Positions 1 to 8,276 are shown, counted from the first letter of the stretch. The stretch is DNA of 64,000 nt from JAAOIF01 sp965206195 (GCA_965206195.1 CBDBIZ010000008.1:1-64000), one strand, 5' to 3'. Numbers and translations are program-made. Notes: a model not told the origin generated them from the sequence alone.

Positions 1-325
1 CTACTTCCTAGATTACGGATTGATATCATTAATTCCATTTTTCGGAATACTTTTGAATTCTAAACGTGCTGAATTTAAATACTCTGAACTGATAATTGAT
101 ATTGTGAAAATTCTTTTTTGGACAATATTATTGTTCTTAATAGGACTTTATCTTTTGACTTTCATAGGAAAACCATCGAATCCTTTAATTCCTCAATATT
201 TAATTACTGAACCGATTTTCTTATACTCAACTATAATTATCGGAATCGGAATGTCAATACCATTTTTATTTGTAAAACCTTATAAAAAAAGTGATGAAAT
301 AAACGATATCGGAATTGAAAAATAA
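1..325 (+). CDS. Multipass membrane protein, 5' end outside window
   Basis: This is the C-terminal 108 codons of a small integral membrane protein. The complete copy is at 32981-33463. The visible part has three hydrophobic stretches (around SLIPFFGILL, ILFWTILLFLIG and LYSTIIIGIG) and a charged tail. No family is recognised. The stop lies about 10 bp before the attC, the usual compact layout of a cassette. An internal ATG at 20 exists, but comparison with the second copy shows the frame starts upstream. Confidence 0.7.
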   Translation, partial: YFLDYGLISLIPFFGILLNSKRAEFKYSELIIDIVKILFWTILLFLIGLYLLTFIGKPSNPLIPQYLITEPIFLYSTIIIGIGMSIPFLFVKPYKKSDEINDIGIEK

Positions 326-334
326 AAACACTAT

Positions 335-466
335 GTACAACACCGTATAAAATTAATTGCTGGTTTTAGCCAGTTTACGAAAGTCCTTGCGGACTTTCTA
401 TCTGTGATTTATTTGCTAACTTTAGTACTTAAAACACGCAACTAATCTTATACATCAACGTTATCG
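335..466 (+). other. attC-like site 1
   Basis: The left box is GTACAAC and the right box is GTTATCG. The arms GTATAAAATTAATTGC and GCAACTAATCTTATAC pair with two mismatches. TGTACAAC is the complement of the GTTGTACA that opens the same cassette in its full copy at 32948. Confidence 0.85.
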
Positions 467-479
467 GTAATCTTCCTCA

Positions 480-923
480 ATGAGCAGAGTTTTCCAAATA
501 TTGACAATATTCATTCTAGCAGAACTTCTTTTGAGCTGTACCGGGCGAACTGAACAACCTCGAACTTTAACCTCAACTGACAGCTTGTGGTTGAACTTCG
601 CAACTGCAATGGAAAGGAATGATTTGGAATATTTGCTTGCCAACTCCTTAGATTCCATCAGGTGTGTCGACTGTAACCCAACAACTCCGAACTGGGAAGA
701 TGAGGTTTACGAAGCAGAGTATTTGTTTAGGAACCATCTAACTGACTTGATGCATTTGGACAACTTAACATCAGGATTTTCTACCTACCAGGACTCAACA
801 TTATTAAGAGTAGGTTATTCTGTCGAAGCACCTCAAGCAGCAGAAGGGGCATATACATTAGTTTTTACTCTCGAAAGAATTAATGAAAAGTATTTCTTAG
901 CTGATCGTTTCTTTGTGCCATGA
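480..923 (+). CDS. Small lipoprotein of unknown function
   Basis: A 147-aa protein with a lipoprotein signal peptide: hydrophobic stretch at residues 6-19, lipobox LLSC with Cys20. It is therefore probably membrane anchored. The mature part contains a CVDC motif and ends in ADRFFVP. The N-terminal half of the mature domain (short helices, LANSLDS) could be NTF2-like, but this is a guess. It begins 20 bp inside the cassette and overlaps the next gene by 4 nt (ATGA), so the two are translationally coupled. An identical copy lies at 33618-34061. Confidence 0.8.
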   Translation: MSRVFQILTIFILAELLLSCTGRTEQPRTLTSTDSLWLNFATAMERNDLEYLLANSLDSIRCVDCNPTTPNWEDEVYEAEYLFRNHLTDLMHLDNLTSGFSTYQDSTLLRVGYSVEAPQAAEGAYTLVFTLERINEKYFLADRFFVP

Positions 924-1336
924 ACAATTGGAAGCAAATCTCAAGTAAACATGAAATTGAAGACCTACTGAATCTGTTTGGTGGATTTCATGATGGATGC
1001 ATCAGAGATATTTACTTAACAACCAAACAGCGGGTGAACAACGATCTTTCGATGACATTTGACAATGAACAAGAGGCAATTGTCCTTTTTCAACGTCAGT
1101 TCAAGAACCCCACCGTAATTGAGCTTCGATTTTCAGAACTTGAACGTCTCAACTTTAATCCTCCAGACGATGGGATAATCTATGATTGCACCCTTGAACT
1201 TATAGATGGTACTTTCTTTTGGGCTGATGAAGAGAACTGCAAACCAGATGACAACTCTACAACTTGGATATCTAGTAGAAAACTATTTTGGAGAGAGCGA
1301 CCTGAACTGATTGGAACTGTAAAGCGACTTCAGTAA
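920..1336 (+). CDS. FHDGC-motif protein of unknown function
   Basis: A 138-aa soluble protein without a signal peptide. The N-terminus contains GGFHDGCIRDI followed by FQRQFKNPTVIELRF and a C-terminal aromatic region. Similar small proteins with a leading FHD motif occur as accessory-region hypotheticals in many bacteria, and some resemble immunity proteins of polymorphic toxins. I do not assign a function. The start overlaps the preceding lipoprotein stop by 4 nt, and the stop is 5 bp before the attC. An identical copy lies at 34058-34474. Confidence 0.75.
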   Translation: MNNWKQISSKHEIEDLLNLFGGFHDGCIRDIYLTTKQRVNNDLSMTFDNEQEAIVLFQRQFKNPTVIELRFSELERLNFNPPDDGIIYDCTLELIDGTFFWADEENCKPDDNSTTWISSRKLFWRERPELIGTVKRLQ

Positions 1337-1340
1337 ATAC

Positions 1341-1458
1341 CGATAACAGATGCTAAAAATCCATAGGCTAATGAGCTATTTGCAAACGGAATTTTAATCG
1401 GATACTTTTAACAAACTAAACAAACGGTCAGCCTACGGATTTTAGCTAGGCGTTAGCA
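1341..1458 (+). other. attC-like site 2
   Basis: Left box CGATAAC, right box GTTAGCA. The inner arms GCTAAAAATCCATAGGCT and AGCCTACGGATTTTAGC pair. CCGATAAC is the complement of the cassette opening GTTATCGG at 460. Confidence 0.9.
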
Positions 1459-1525
1459 AATATTATAAAACCGACAGAGACTGATTAGACAGTCAAAAAT
1501 TGTATGAACAATAAATAGATGGAAA

Positions 1526-2542
1526 ATGAAAAAACTAAAGTTAGTAAGCATATTGATATTGTTAGTATCAATACAACTTGTTGCACAAGAAAATGACAGT
1601 TTAAAAACCCGCAAAGCTCAGGTTACATTTGCTTATCCGATTGGCAGTAGCGGTATGAGTTCTATGGAATATTCCAATAATTTCTCGTTTAATATTTTGT
1701 ATGGTTTAAATGGCGGTGTAAATGGTGTTGAAATAGGTTCGTTATTAAATTATAACAAAGGCGAAGTTAAAGGATTCCAATTATCGGGGGTTTCAAACAT
1801 AAATACAGAATACTCAAAAGGGTTTTTACTTTCTGGTGTTTCAAACATTTGCCTTGATTCAACAACTGGAGTATTTGTATCAGGTGTACTTAATTACTCT
1901 AAGCAAAAATCAACGGGTTTTCAATTGGCGACAATGAATTTTACAGGAAATGAGTTTAAAGGCTTTCAATTAGGAGTTATAAATTATGCAAAAAAACTTA
2001 AAGGTGTTCAACTAGGTGTTATAAACTTCTTGAATGATGGTACAAGTGGTATTCCAGTAGGAATAGTAAACATTGTAAAGAATGGTTACTACGAATTTGA
2101 GCTAACCGGTGGTGAAGCTATATACAGTAATTTTAGCTATAAAATGGGGGTTGACAGGTTTTATACAATTTATAAAGCAGGACTCTCAAGTTATAATAAT
2201 AATCCCGTTTATAGTTTTGGTTTAGGATTTGGGAGTAGCTTATCGATTGCTGAAAAACAAAAGCTTAGTATTGATTTATCAGCGAATGGAATAATCTACA
2301 ACAATGTTTGGAATAGCGAATTGAATTTGCTTAACAAAATTGATTTAAATTATAAATTCTTTATTTCACAAAAATTCTCAGTCCTGATTGGGCCGTCATT
2401 TAACGTATATGTAACTAAAGAAAGAGTTGATGGACAATTTGGAACATTAAACGTTCCATACTCAATTTATACAAATGAATGGTCAAGCGGAAAATCATTT
2501 ATGTGGTTAGGGTTAAATGCAGGCGTGTCCTTAAAACTATAA
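1526..2542 (+). CDS. Exported protein with GFQLxGVxN-type repeats
   Basis: A 338-aa protein with a Sec signal peptide (residues 1-20, ending VAQ). Residues about 60-180 carry tandem ~20-residue repeats of the form G-F-Q-L-(S/G)-G-V-(I/S)-N, e.g. KGFQLSGVSN, KGFLLSGVSN, KGFQLGVIN, KGVQLGVIN. This resembles the LA_2272-type surface repeat described in Leptospira and Bacteroidota. The C-terminal half alternates aromatic and polar residues and ends in LGLNAGVSLKL, compatible with an outer-membrane beta-barrel. A surface location is inferred. It is the only gene of its cassette; an identical copy lies at 34664-35680. Confidence 0.75.
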   Translation: MKKLKLVSILILLVSIQLVAQENDSLKTRKAQVTFAYPIGSSGMSSMEYSNNFSFNILYGLNGGVNGVEIGSLLNYNKGEVKGFQLSGVSNINTEYSKGFLLSGVSNICLDSTTGVFVSGVLNYSKQKSTGFQLATMNFTGNEFKGFQLGVINYAKKLKGVQLGVINFLNDGTSGIPVGIVNIVKNGYYEFELTGGEAIYSNFSYKMGVDRFYTIYKAGLSSYNNNPVYSFGLGFGSSLSIAEKQKLSIDLSANGIIYNNVWNSELNLLNKIDLNYKFFISQKFSVLIGPSFNVYVTKERVDGQFGTLNVPYSIYTNEWSSGKSFMWLGLNAGVSLKL

Positions 2543-2549
2543 TAACATT

Positions 2550-2636
2550 TGCTAACAATGTATATACAAAATAGGCGAAATAGCAGTAAATTCAACGGTT
2601 GCAGCCCGCTTCAACTTTGTAACGGTTTGATAGGTT
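2550..2636 (+). other. attC-like site 3, truncated by IS3
   Basis: The left box TGCTAAC and left arm (TATATACAAAATAGGCGAAA) resemble the intact sites at 17998 and 19395, but the right half is missing because the IS3 element starts at 2637. ATTTGCTAAC complements the cassette opening GTTAGCAAAT. Confidence 0.8.
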
Positions 2637-2666
2637 TGGACTTGCGACAAAAAAGTGGACAAATAG

Positions 2667-3524
2667 TTAAGCGCATTTTGAATAATTGATTTTTCCATAT
2701 TGTTCGGGAGTTTTGTATCCCAGGTATGCGTGTTTTCTTTTTCTATTGTACCATATTTCAATAAACTCGAAGACCTCTCTTCTGGCTTGTAGTATGGAAT
2801 TGAACCGAATATGTTTGACCATTTCAGATTTGAGTATTTTAAAGAAATTCTCGGCTACAGCATTGTCCCAACAATTTCCCTTTCGACTCATACTTTGAAT
2901 CACTTGATGGTTTTTGAGTTCATTGCTAAAAGCATAAGAGGCATACTGTACGCCTTGATCTGAGTGGAAGATCATCCCGGGTTTGACCACCCTGTTTTGT
3001 CTGGCCATCTTCCATGCAGCCATTATGGTGACTTGAGTTGTCATGGAGGTGCTGGTTGACCATCCAATAACCTTTCTGTCGAATAAATCCATGATAGTGG
3101 TCAAATAAACCCATCCCTGATCTGTTGGCAGATACGTGATATCAGACACCCATTTTTGAGAGGGTTCCAAGGCATGGAAGTCCCTGTTTAGGATATTTTC
3201 AGCCACAGGAAAGTTATGCCTGGAGTCTGTTGTAGTTCCTCTGAACTTCTTACATGTAATGCTCTTGAGCCCCTCTGCACGCATGATACGAGCTACCCTG
3301 GGGCGAGAAACTATCCAGCCAAGATCATGCAACTCATCGGTAATCTTTGGACTCCCATACCTGCCTTTACTACCCTGATATAAATCTTTGATCTGTCTGG
3401 TAACCTCTGTTCTTTCAATGGACCTTCGTGACGGCTCTCGTCCTAGCCACTCATAATAACCACTCCTGCTTACTTTAAAAGCCTGACACATCTTCTCAAC
3501 ACCAAATTTGTGGTTGTAATCCAT
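2667..3524 (-). CDS. IS3-family transposase OrfB (DDE catalytic part)
   Basis: A 285-aa integrase-core protein. An HTH_21-like N-terminus (GRYGSPKITDEL) precedes the rve core. The DDE residues are in WVSDITYLP, FHSDQGVQYAS and NAVAENFFKILKSE. It starts at the ATG that overlaps the orfA stop (TAATG). Expression is probably as an OrfAB fusion by -1 slippage at the A6G run in orfA (CTAAAAAAG); after the slip the frame stays open into orfB. This copy looks intact. Confidence 0.93.
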   Translation of the reverse strand: MDYNHKFGVEKMCQAFKVSRSGYYEWLGREPSRRSIERTEVTRQIKDLYQGSKGRYGSPKITDELHDLGWIVSRPRVARIMRAEGLKSITCKKFRGTTTDSRHNFPVAENILNRDFHALEPSQKWVSDITYLPTDQGWVYLTTIMDLFDRKVIGWSTSTSMTTQVTIMAAWKMARQNRVVKPGMIFHSDQGVQYASYAFSNELKNHQVIQSMSRKGNCWDNAVAENFFKILKSEMVKHIRFNSILQARREVFEFIEIWYNRKRKHAYLGYKTPEQYGKINYSKCA

Positions 3525-3838
3525 TATGAATTTGAATATTTGTTGTCTCCCTTGGAGAAGATGCTTATGGCCTTTTTTAGAATCTCTCGTTCTATTTGGG
3601 CATCCTTTAATTCCTTTTTCAGCTTGGCTACCTCTTTCTGTTCAGGGGTCATATTGACATTGCCATGACCAGAAAAACTTCCGGCTCCAAATTGTTCGTG
3701 TTCTCGTTTCCATCTGCAAACCAACTCTGACCGTATCCCTAATTCATCAGCTATTTCCTTAGGGGGCTTACCTCTCAAACACAGATTGACTACCATTTCC
3801 TTGAACTCTTTATCGAAGTATCTTCTTTCTCTTTTCAT
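3524..3838 (-). CDS. IS3-family transposase OrfA
   Basis: A 104-aa HTH protein of the IS3/IS911 OrfA type. The helix-turn-helix is in residues about 10-45 (FKEMVVNLCLRGKPPKEIAD, ELGIRSELVCRWKRE) and is followed by a leucine-zipper-like coiled coil (VAKLKKELKDAQIEREILKK). It recognises the IS ends. The run AAAAAAG near codon 92 is a plausible -1 frameshift site. Confidence 0.92.
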   Translation of the reverse strand: MKRERRYFDKEFKEMVVNLCLRGKPPKEIADELGIRSELVCRWKREHEQFGAGSFSGHGNVNMTPEQKEVAKLKKELKDAQIEREILKKAISIFSKGDNKYSNS

Positions 3839-3900
3839 ATACAGTAAATTTAGCTTTAACGAGCTTAACTTACTGTCCAGTCAAATGTAGCAGCTCCAGA

Positions 3901-4362
3901 TTATCCCTGATAACAAGTTGTGCAAGCATTGTAAGTAAAAGTAGCTATCCTATAAGCATTAATAGTAACCCTTCAGGTACTTCCATATCAGTTACCAATT
4001 CAAGTGGTACCGAAGTTTACAGTGGAAATACTCCAGCAACTGTTAACCTAAAAGCGAGCGAAGGTTTCTTTAAAAAGGCAAGCTATCAAGTCAAATTTAT
4101 ATCTGATGGATATGATGAGAAAGTAGTGCCTGTTAACTTCAAAGTGGATGGATGGTACTGGGGTAACATCGTATTTGGCGGACTAATTGGTTGGTTAATT
4201 GTTGATCCAGCGACCGGAGCTATGTATAAATTAGAAACGGAATTCGTTAATGAAACTTTAGCTAAGTCAACTGCCAGTCTAGAACAAAGTGAACTTAGAA
4301 TTTACGGTCTTAACCAAATCCCAGAGTCTTGGAAGGAACACCTAGTTGAGGTAACCGATTAA
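3901..4362 (+). pseudogene. PEGA-like lipoprotein, signal peptide truncated by IS3
   Basis: The reading frame is open from the IS edge. The first residues are LSLITSCASIV, the tail of a lipoprotein signal peptide with its lipobox Cys, so only about 10-15 residues are missing. Next comes a PEGA-type segment (SINSNPSGTSISV, then EVYSGNTPATVNL), then FISDGYDEKVVPV and a hydrophobic WGNIVFGGLIGWLIVDPATG segment. PEGA-like domains are thought to bind envelope structures. The start codon was lost when copy a of the IS3 element became the left neighbour. Sure about the architecture, unsure about the role. Confidence 0.75.
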
Positions 4363-4371
4363 ATAGCAGGC

Positions 4372-4487
4372 CCATAACAGACACTAAAATCCATAGGCTG
4401 ACTGAGACATTTGCCAGAGCTATCTGGCCAAGATATTTCGAAGCATTTTGAAAGGGCAAGCCTACGGATTTTAGTTGGACGTTATGG
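4372..4487 (+). other. attC-like site 4
   Basis: Left box CCATAAC, right box GTTATGG. Arms CTAAAATCCATAGGCT and AGCCTACGGATTTTAG pair. The cassette that ends here should open GTTATGGGC, but its beginning has been lost to the IS3 element. Confidence 0.88.
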
Positions 4488-4527
4488 GCAATGAGTAGCA
4501 GCATTCAGAGGATAAAGAAGTCACTTT

Positions 4528-4647
4528 ATGGCAAAAAAAGAAATCCTACTGAACTCAGTTGAGAAAATTCCTTTAACGGGAGAAGAAATCGACCTGACCA
4601 CTCCTAAAACCAAGGTAGGGCATCAAAATAGCAAATGTTACAAATGA
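4528..4647 (+). CDS. Possible 39-residue leader peptide
   Basis: A short frame MAKKEILLNS...NSKCYK. Its TGA overlaps the ATG of the following lipoprotein gene (ATGA), a layout that favours translational coupling. A similarly placed short frame starting MTKKELILSE precedes the sdp operon at 41175. It could be a leader, the remnant of another gene, or chance. Confidence 0.35.
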   Translation: MAKKEILLNSVEKIPLTGEEIDLTTPKTKVGHQNSKCYK

Positions 4648-5483
4648 AAAAGTTTATTTTTATGACACTACTAGTCACTGGACTCAGTTCATGTAACCAA
4701 GATTCTAATGATTTAGAGACCCGTTTACAAGACATCTATTATGAGGAAGGTTTGATTGGAAAAACTTTGATGAGTATGGACTTTAATGATGCGATTGATT
4801 ATCAATTAATCAAATCCTCACTCATTTCAAACTCTTCTAATTCTCTTAAGATAGAAGAGTCATTCAGATTTCTTGAATCTGACGATCGAGTACCGATTCC
4901 GCTCAATTCCAGATTTTCCAATGCTCGAATCTTGAATGAGCCAATATCGGTACAAGAAATATTAGATGAAATAGAACTTTCGGAAACTGCTCAATCATAT
5001 TTTCAAAGAATAGTAAACGTGGTTCCTGATGAGGAAAATTCCGAAGTATCCAGCTTTGATGAGATTTTCGTTGCTTTAAACCAAGTGGCTGATGAGTTTA
5101 TTAATGATGGAGCACTGAATGAAAATGAAATAGAAGCACTCTATCAAGCCTCAGTTTTTATTCGCAGTGAAATTGAAGGACTTGTTGATTTTACTAATCA
5201 AGCCTTGATTGAAGGTGGGGAAAACTTACGTTGTAGATTCTTTTGTAAAGTATGGCGAGCAGTGAAATCTGTGGTCACCTATGCTGTTGTCGGAACAGTT
5301 GCGACAGTTGTTATAACGTTCGGCGGAGCACTTGCTGCACTGCCAGCAGTTGCGGCTGTATGGGGTGCTTTTGGAGTTGTAAATGCTCTAAATGATAATT
5401 GTGTTGGAAAATTTAGTTGTCTAGCGAGCGCATATCGTTGTTCAACTGGGGAATGTTGCAGTACAACAGGTGCTTGTAAGTGA
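4644..5483 (+). CDS. Bacteriocin-like lipoprotein precursor (RCRxxCKVWR type)
   Basis: A 279-aa protein starting at the ATG that gives MKKFIFMTLL (an ATG three codons upstream is less likely). The lipobox is LSSC with Cys17. After an acidic helical region of about 180 residues comes a compact C-terminal block. It opens with LRCRFFCKVWRAVKSVV, continues with a ~45-residue hydrophobic Gly/Ala/Val stretch (GTVATVVITFGGALAALPA) and closes with a Cys-rich tail (DNCVGKFSC, CSTGECCSTTGACK). The layout of long propeptide, then a hydrophobic Cys-flanked C-terminus, resembles toxin precursors such as SdpC, but there is no clear sequence match. The same C-terminal block occurs in the three frameshifted copies at 22762, 26678 and 28461. 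A PH-like partner follows with a 4-nt overlap. Toxin function is inferred. Confidence 0.7.
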   Translation: MKKFIFMTLLVTGLSSCNQDSNDLETRLQDIYYEEGLIGKTLMSMDFNDAIDYQLIKSSLISNSSNSLKIEESFRFLESDDRVPIPLNSRFSNARILNEPISVQEILDEIELSETAQSYFQRIVNVVPDEENSEVSSFDEIFVALNQVADEFINDGALNENEIEALYQASVFIRSEIEGLVDFTNQALIEGGENLRCRFFCKVWRAVKSVVTYAVVGTVATVVITFGGALAALPAVAAVWGAFGVVNALNDNCVGKFSCLASAYRCSTGECCSTTGACK

Positions 5484-5887
5484 TGAAAACACTAGTTATG
5501 TTCAGTTTTCTCCTGACGATACATGTGTCTTCATATTGTCAAGAGGAGAATTCATTTTCAGATTCAATTTTTTACACTCAAAATTTGAGTGTTCTTCCCC
5601 CGTTTCCTAAGAACTACTTTCTGTCCATAAAAGGTGATTTATTAATTTATAAAGAAAAAATATCCTTTAAGGAAAAAAATGGGAGGCATACAGAGTATGA
5701 ATTTGACATTAATCTTGTGGATATCCAATCAGTCAAAAAATGGGGAGCTTTCATAGTCCCTAACCCATGGTTTCTACCTATCATGATTAAATTAAAGATT
5801 AATGATGGAAGGAAAATTGTTTTAGTAACATCGAAGCGGAAGAAATTATTGTCCATTCTGCAAGAGAAAGTCCATAACAATAGATGA
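5480..5887 (+). CDS. Exported PH/GRAM-like small protein, putative immunity partner
   Basis: A 135-aa protein with a signal peptide (residues 1-20, ending SSYC). The mature part reads as one PH-like fold: strands LLIYKEKISFKEK, YEFDINLVDIQSVKK, PIMIKLKINDGRKIVLV, then a terminal helix KRKKLLSILQEKV. Its start overlaps the toxin-like precursor by 4 nt. The same pairing recurs at 23797, 27713 and 29496, always directly downstream of the RCRxxC precursor. Constant pairing suggests immunity or processing, which is inference. The stop lies inside the left box region of the attC. Confidence 0.65.
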   Translation: MMKTLVMFSFLLTIHVSSYCQEENSFSDSIFYTQNLSVLPPFPKNYFLSIKGDLLIYKEKISFKEKNGRHTEYEFDINLVDIQSVKKWGAFIVPNPWFLPIMIKLKINDGRKIVLVTSKRKKLLSILQEKVHNNR

Positions 5888-5988
5888 AAATGAATGCGCC
5901 TGCTTTCTTCGTAGAAATTTAGAAGCCAAACCGAAACTTCTGAGCTTTTGGAGAGTGTTGGCGCACTCATTTTATCTGGGCGTTAGGG
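5872..5988 (+). other. attC-like site 5
   Basis: Left box CCATAAC, right box GTTAGGG. Arms GATGAAAATGAATGCGCC and GGCGCACTCATTTTATC pair. It overlaps the end of the preceding gene by 16 bp. The box matches the cassette opening GTTATGG at 4481. Confidence 0.9.
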
Positions 5989-6063
5989 CCAATTTTCTTC
6001 AGAGCGTAAGATTTATCCATAGCCTTAATTTGAAGCCGTAATTAATACAAGTATCTTAGCTGA

Positions 6064-7359
6064 ATGGATAATGTAGTACATGAACCACAATTAGAAATTT
6101 TCAAGACAGAGGTAACGAAGGACAAAGTGGATTTGACATCAACTTTTGCCGACAACATGAAGTTACCAATTCATAAATGGTTTCGCTATACAGCAGGATT
6201 TTCAGCTAGTTGGGTAAGAGAACTAATTGAAAGAGAGAATGGACAAAATGTGCTTGATCCATTTGGCGGTTCTGGAACTGTGATGATTGAAGGAGCATTT
6301 GCAGGAATCAATGCAATCGGAATTGAAGCCCACCCGTATGTTTTTCGAATTGCTCAAGCCAAACTCAATTGGCAAATTGATCCTCAGAAATTTAAAAATG
6401 CTGCAAAAAATCTGCTAGAAAATGCAAAGCAGAAAAGTATAACCAAAACAGAATATCCTGATTTAATTCAGAAGTGCTATCCACGTGAAATAATTGAGAA
6501 GCTTGAAGCACTCAAACAAGCTTGGTTTGAATCTGAAGATAGTGAGGAAATAAAGGAAATGAACTGGTTTGTTATTACTTCAATTCTAAGAACCACCTCT
6601 CCTGTTGGTACTGCACAATGGCAGTACATCCAGCCTTCAAAATCGAAAGGAAAAGTTGTTGATGCATTTCATGCATTCGAAGGAAAGGTTTATGAAATGT
6701 GTCAAGACATGGCAAACATGCAGCGCAGGTATTCTGGTGCTTCAAAAGGTCGAGTTTTGTTAGAAGATGCTAGAAACATGCCTTCAGTTCCTGACAATTG
6801 GGCTGATCTTGTTATAACCTCTCCACCATATGCAAATAATTATGATTATGCAGATGCGACTCGATTGGAGATGACATTCTGGGGTGATATAGAAGGATGG
6901 GGTGATCTGCAAGAAAAGGTTCGCAAATTCTTGGTGACTGCTTGCACCCAGCATGTTACTAGCTTAAAAGACAAAGCAGATGAAATGCTTTCTTCCCCAT
7001 TACTTGCTCCAATACACTCTGAACTTAAATCGGTATTCGAAGAACTGGCTGAAACTCGATTAACTAAAGGAGGAAAGAAAAATTATCACCTAATGATATT
7101 AGCCTACTTCAAAGATTTAGCAGAGGTTTTTTATGAGCTAAGAAGGGTAACCAAAGACAACTGCAAAGTCTGCTTTGTAGTTGGTGATAGTGCCCCTTAT
7201 GGAGTTTACGTACCTGTTGATAAATGGCTCGGAGAATTGGCTATCGGTGCAGGCTTTAAATCGTATAGCTTTGAAAAGTTACGTGACAGAAATACTAAAT
7301 GGAAAAACAGAAAACACACAGTTCCCCTACATGAAGGACGATTGTGGATAAATGGATAA
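6064..7359 (+). CDS. DNA methyltransferase (SPPY type) of an R-M cassette
   Basis: A 431-aa SAM-dependent DNA methyltransferase. Motif I is DPFGGSGT at residues 65-72 (cofactor binding) and the catalytic motif IV is SPPY at 253-256 within ITSPPYANNYDYAD. Motif I precedes motif IV by about 180 residues, an alpha-like order with the target-recognition part between. SPPY is typical of N4-cytosine enzymes, although some N6-adenine enzymes use it. The next gene begins 3 bp downstream and encodes a nuclease-like protein, so this is the modification half of a type II restriction-modification pair. The pair forms one cassette, GTTAGGGCC to GGCCCTAAC. Confidence 0.88.
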   Translation: MDNVVHEPQLEIFKTEVTKDKVDLTSTFADNMKLPIHKWFRYTAGFSASWVRELIERENGQNVLDPFGGSGTVMIEGAFAGINAIGIEAHPYVFRIAQAKLNWQIDPQKFKNAAKNLLENAKQKSITKTEYPDLIQKCYPREIIEKLEALKQAWFESEDSEEIKEMNWFVITSILRTTSPVGTAQWQYIQPSKSKGKVVDAFHAFEGKVYEMCQDMANMQRRYSGASKGRVLLEDARNMPSVPDNWADLVITSPPYANNYDYADATRLEMTFWGDIEGWGDLQEKVRKFLVTACTQHVTSLKDKADEMLSSPLLAPIHSELKSVFEELAETRLTKGGKKNYHLMILAYFKDLAEVFYELRRVTKDNCKVCFVVGDSAPYGVYVPVDKWLGELAIGAGFKSYSFEKLRDRNTKWKNRKHTVPLHEGRLWING

Positions 7360-7362
7360 TTA

Positions 7363-8268
7363 ATGGCAAAAAGAGCATCATCCGGTCATAAACTCGGACA
7401 AATAATCGGTCATTGGTACGAGGAGTATTTTGCATCTCCCATATTAGAGGCAGTAGCCAAAGAACTCAATCTTTATTTGGACAGTAGGTTTAAGGCCAGA
7501 ACTTGCAGAGGTGAAAAGTTGATTTGGGAGGATGTGGATGGTAATAAAGTGGATTACGACTTTGTACTCGAACTTGGTGGAATTGATGACAAACAAGGTA
7601 TTCCTGTGGCTTTCTTTGAAACTTTTTGGAGAAGAGGATCAAGACATTCGAAGGACAAGGCAAGAGATGACACAAGTAAACTTCTTCCAATGAAATCTAC
7701 CTTTCCTACAACTAGGGTACTTGGTGTAGTAGCTGCAGGTGATTTTACAACTCCTGCAAAGGACCTGATTCTTTCAAGAGGTGTTGATTTGTTCTACGTA
7801 GCAAAAGAAAATGTTATTTCAGCATGGAATGAACACGATCTGACAATTGATTATGCAGATGGAAGTAGCGAAACTGAGAAAAATAGAATTGCTAACGCTG
7901 TAGTAAAGGCTCTCAAAAAAGATCCAAACCTTCTCAAGAAAATCACTCACTCGTTGCATGAAATAATAACCCCTAGATCGATTGAATCATACAAGTTAAG
8001 ACTGATAGGAAGGATAGGTGCGATTCCTCAGAAATATACAGTCCAAGTTCAAAGTGTCTCATCTCCAATTGAATTTAAAAAGTACACAGAAATGGATTCT
8101 TTCCTCAAGAAAGGCGAGCCGAAAATCGACAGCCTTGAGCAAACACAATTCTACAACTACCAAGTCGAATTTACTGATGGTGACGAGTTTATCCGAGACA
8201 ACTTAACTTGGGATGAACTGAAAATGATGCATGAGAACTTGAAAGAATTGATCAAGAAGATGGAATAA
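7363..8268 (+). CDS. Putative type II restriction endonuclease
   Basis: A 301-aa protein 3 bp after the methyltransferase gene. Candidate PD-(D/E)XK residues are Asp64/Asp66 in KVDYDFVLELGG and Glu86 in PVAFFETFWRRGSR. The usual Lys two residues after the Glu is replaced by Phe, with Arg residues following, so the site assignment is tentative. The middle contains TRVLGVVAAGDF and a conserved GVDLFYV segment, reminiscent of BstXI/BsaWI-type nucleases. Position next to a methyltransferase in the same cassette is the main support. It would cleave unmodified foreign DNA. Confidence 0.75.
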   Translation: MAKRASSGHKLGQIIGHWYEEYFASPILEAVAKELNLYLDSRFKARTCRGEKLIWEDVDGNKVDYDFVLELGGIDDKQGIPVAFFETFWRRGSRHSKDKARDDTSKLLPMKSTFPTTRVLGVVAAGDFTTPAKDLILSRGVDLFYVAKENVISAWNEHDLTIDYADGSSETEKNRIANAVVKALKKDPNLLKKITHSLHEIITPRSIESYKLRLIGRIGAIPQKYTVQVQSVSSPIEFKKYTEMDSFLKKGEPKIDSLEQTQFYNYQVEFTDGDEFIRDNLTWDELKMMHENLKELIKKME

Positions 8269-8276
8269 TTAACTGG

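Larger units (their letters stand above)
1..3898 (+). repeat. 3.9-kb segmental duplication, copy 1
   Basis: This stretch matches 33139-37036 at a constant offset of 33138. It spans the end of one cassette, two whole cassettes, a truncated attC and an IS3 element. The only differences I noticed are two substitutions in the IS3 orfB. Homology stops exactly at the right end of the IS, where the flanks diverge. It may extend left of the window. Confidence 0.9.
2637..3898 (-). mobile_element. IS3-family element, copy a
   Basis: A 1262-bp element with imperfect terminal inverted repeats beginning TGGACTTGCGACA and TGGAGCTGCTACA. It carries orfA and orfB. Flanking triplets GTT and GAT do not match, so there is no target duplication. 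The left flank is identical to that of copy c but the right flank is not, which points to recombination between copies. Confidence 0.92.

Noticed and set aside
2552..2761. Short minus-strand frames at the IS3 left ends (also 35690-35899)
   Set aside because: They run across the attC-IS junction and contain only IS-end sequence in the wrong frame.
1..3898. Assembly artefact as the explanation for all duplications
   Set aside because: The copies have different flanks, small differences, and coherent cassette ends, which argue for real duplications. Read data would be needed to exclude misassembly fully.
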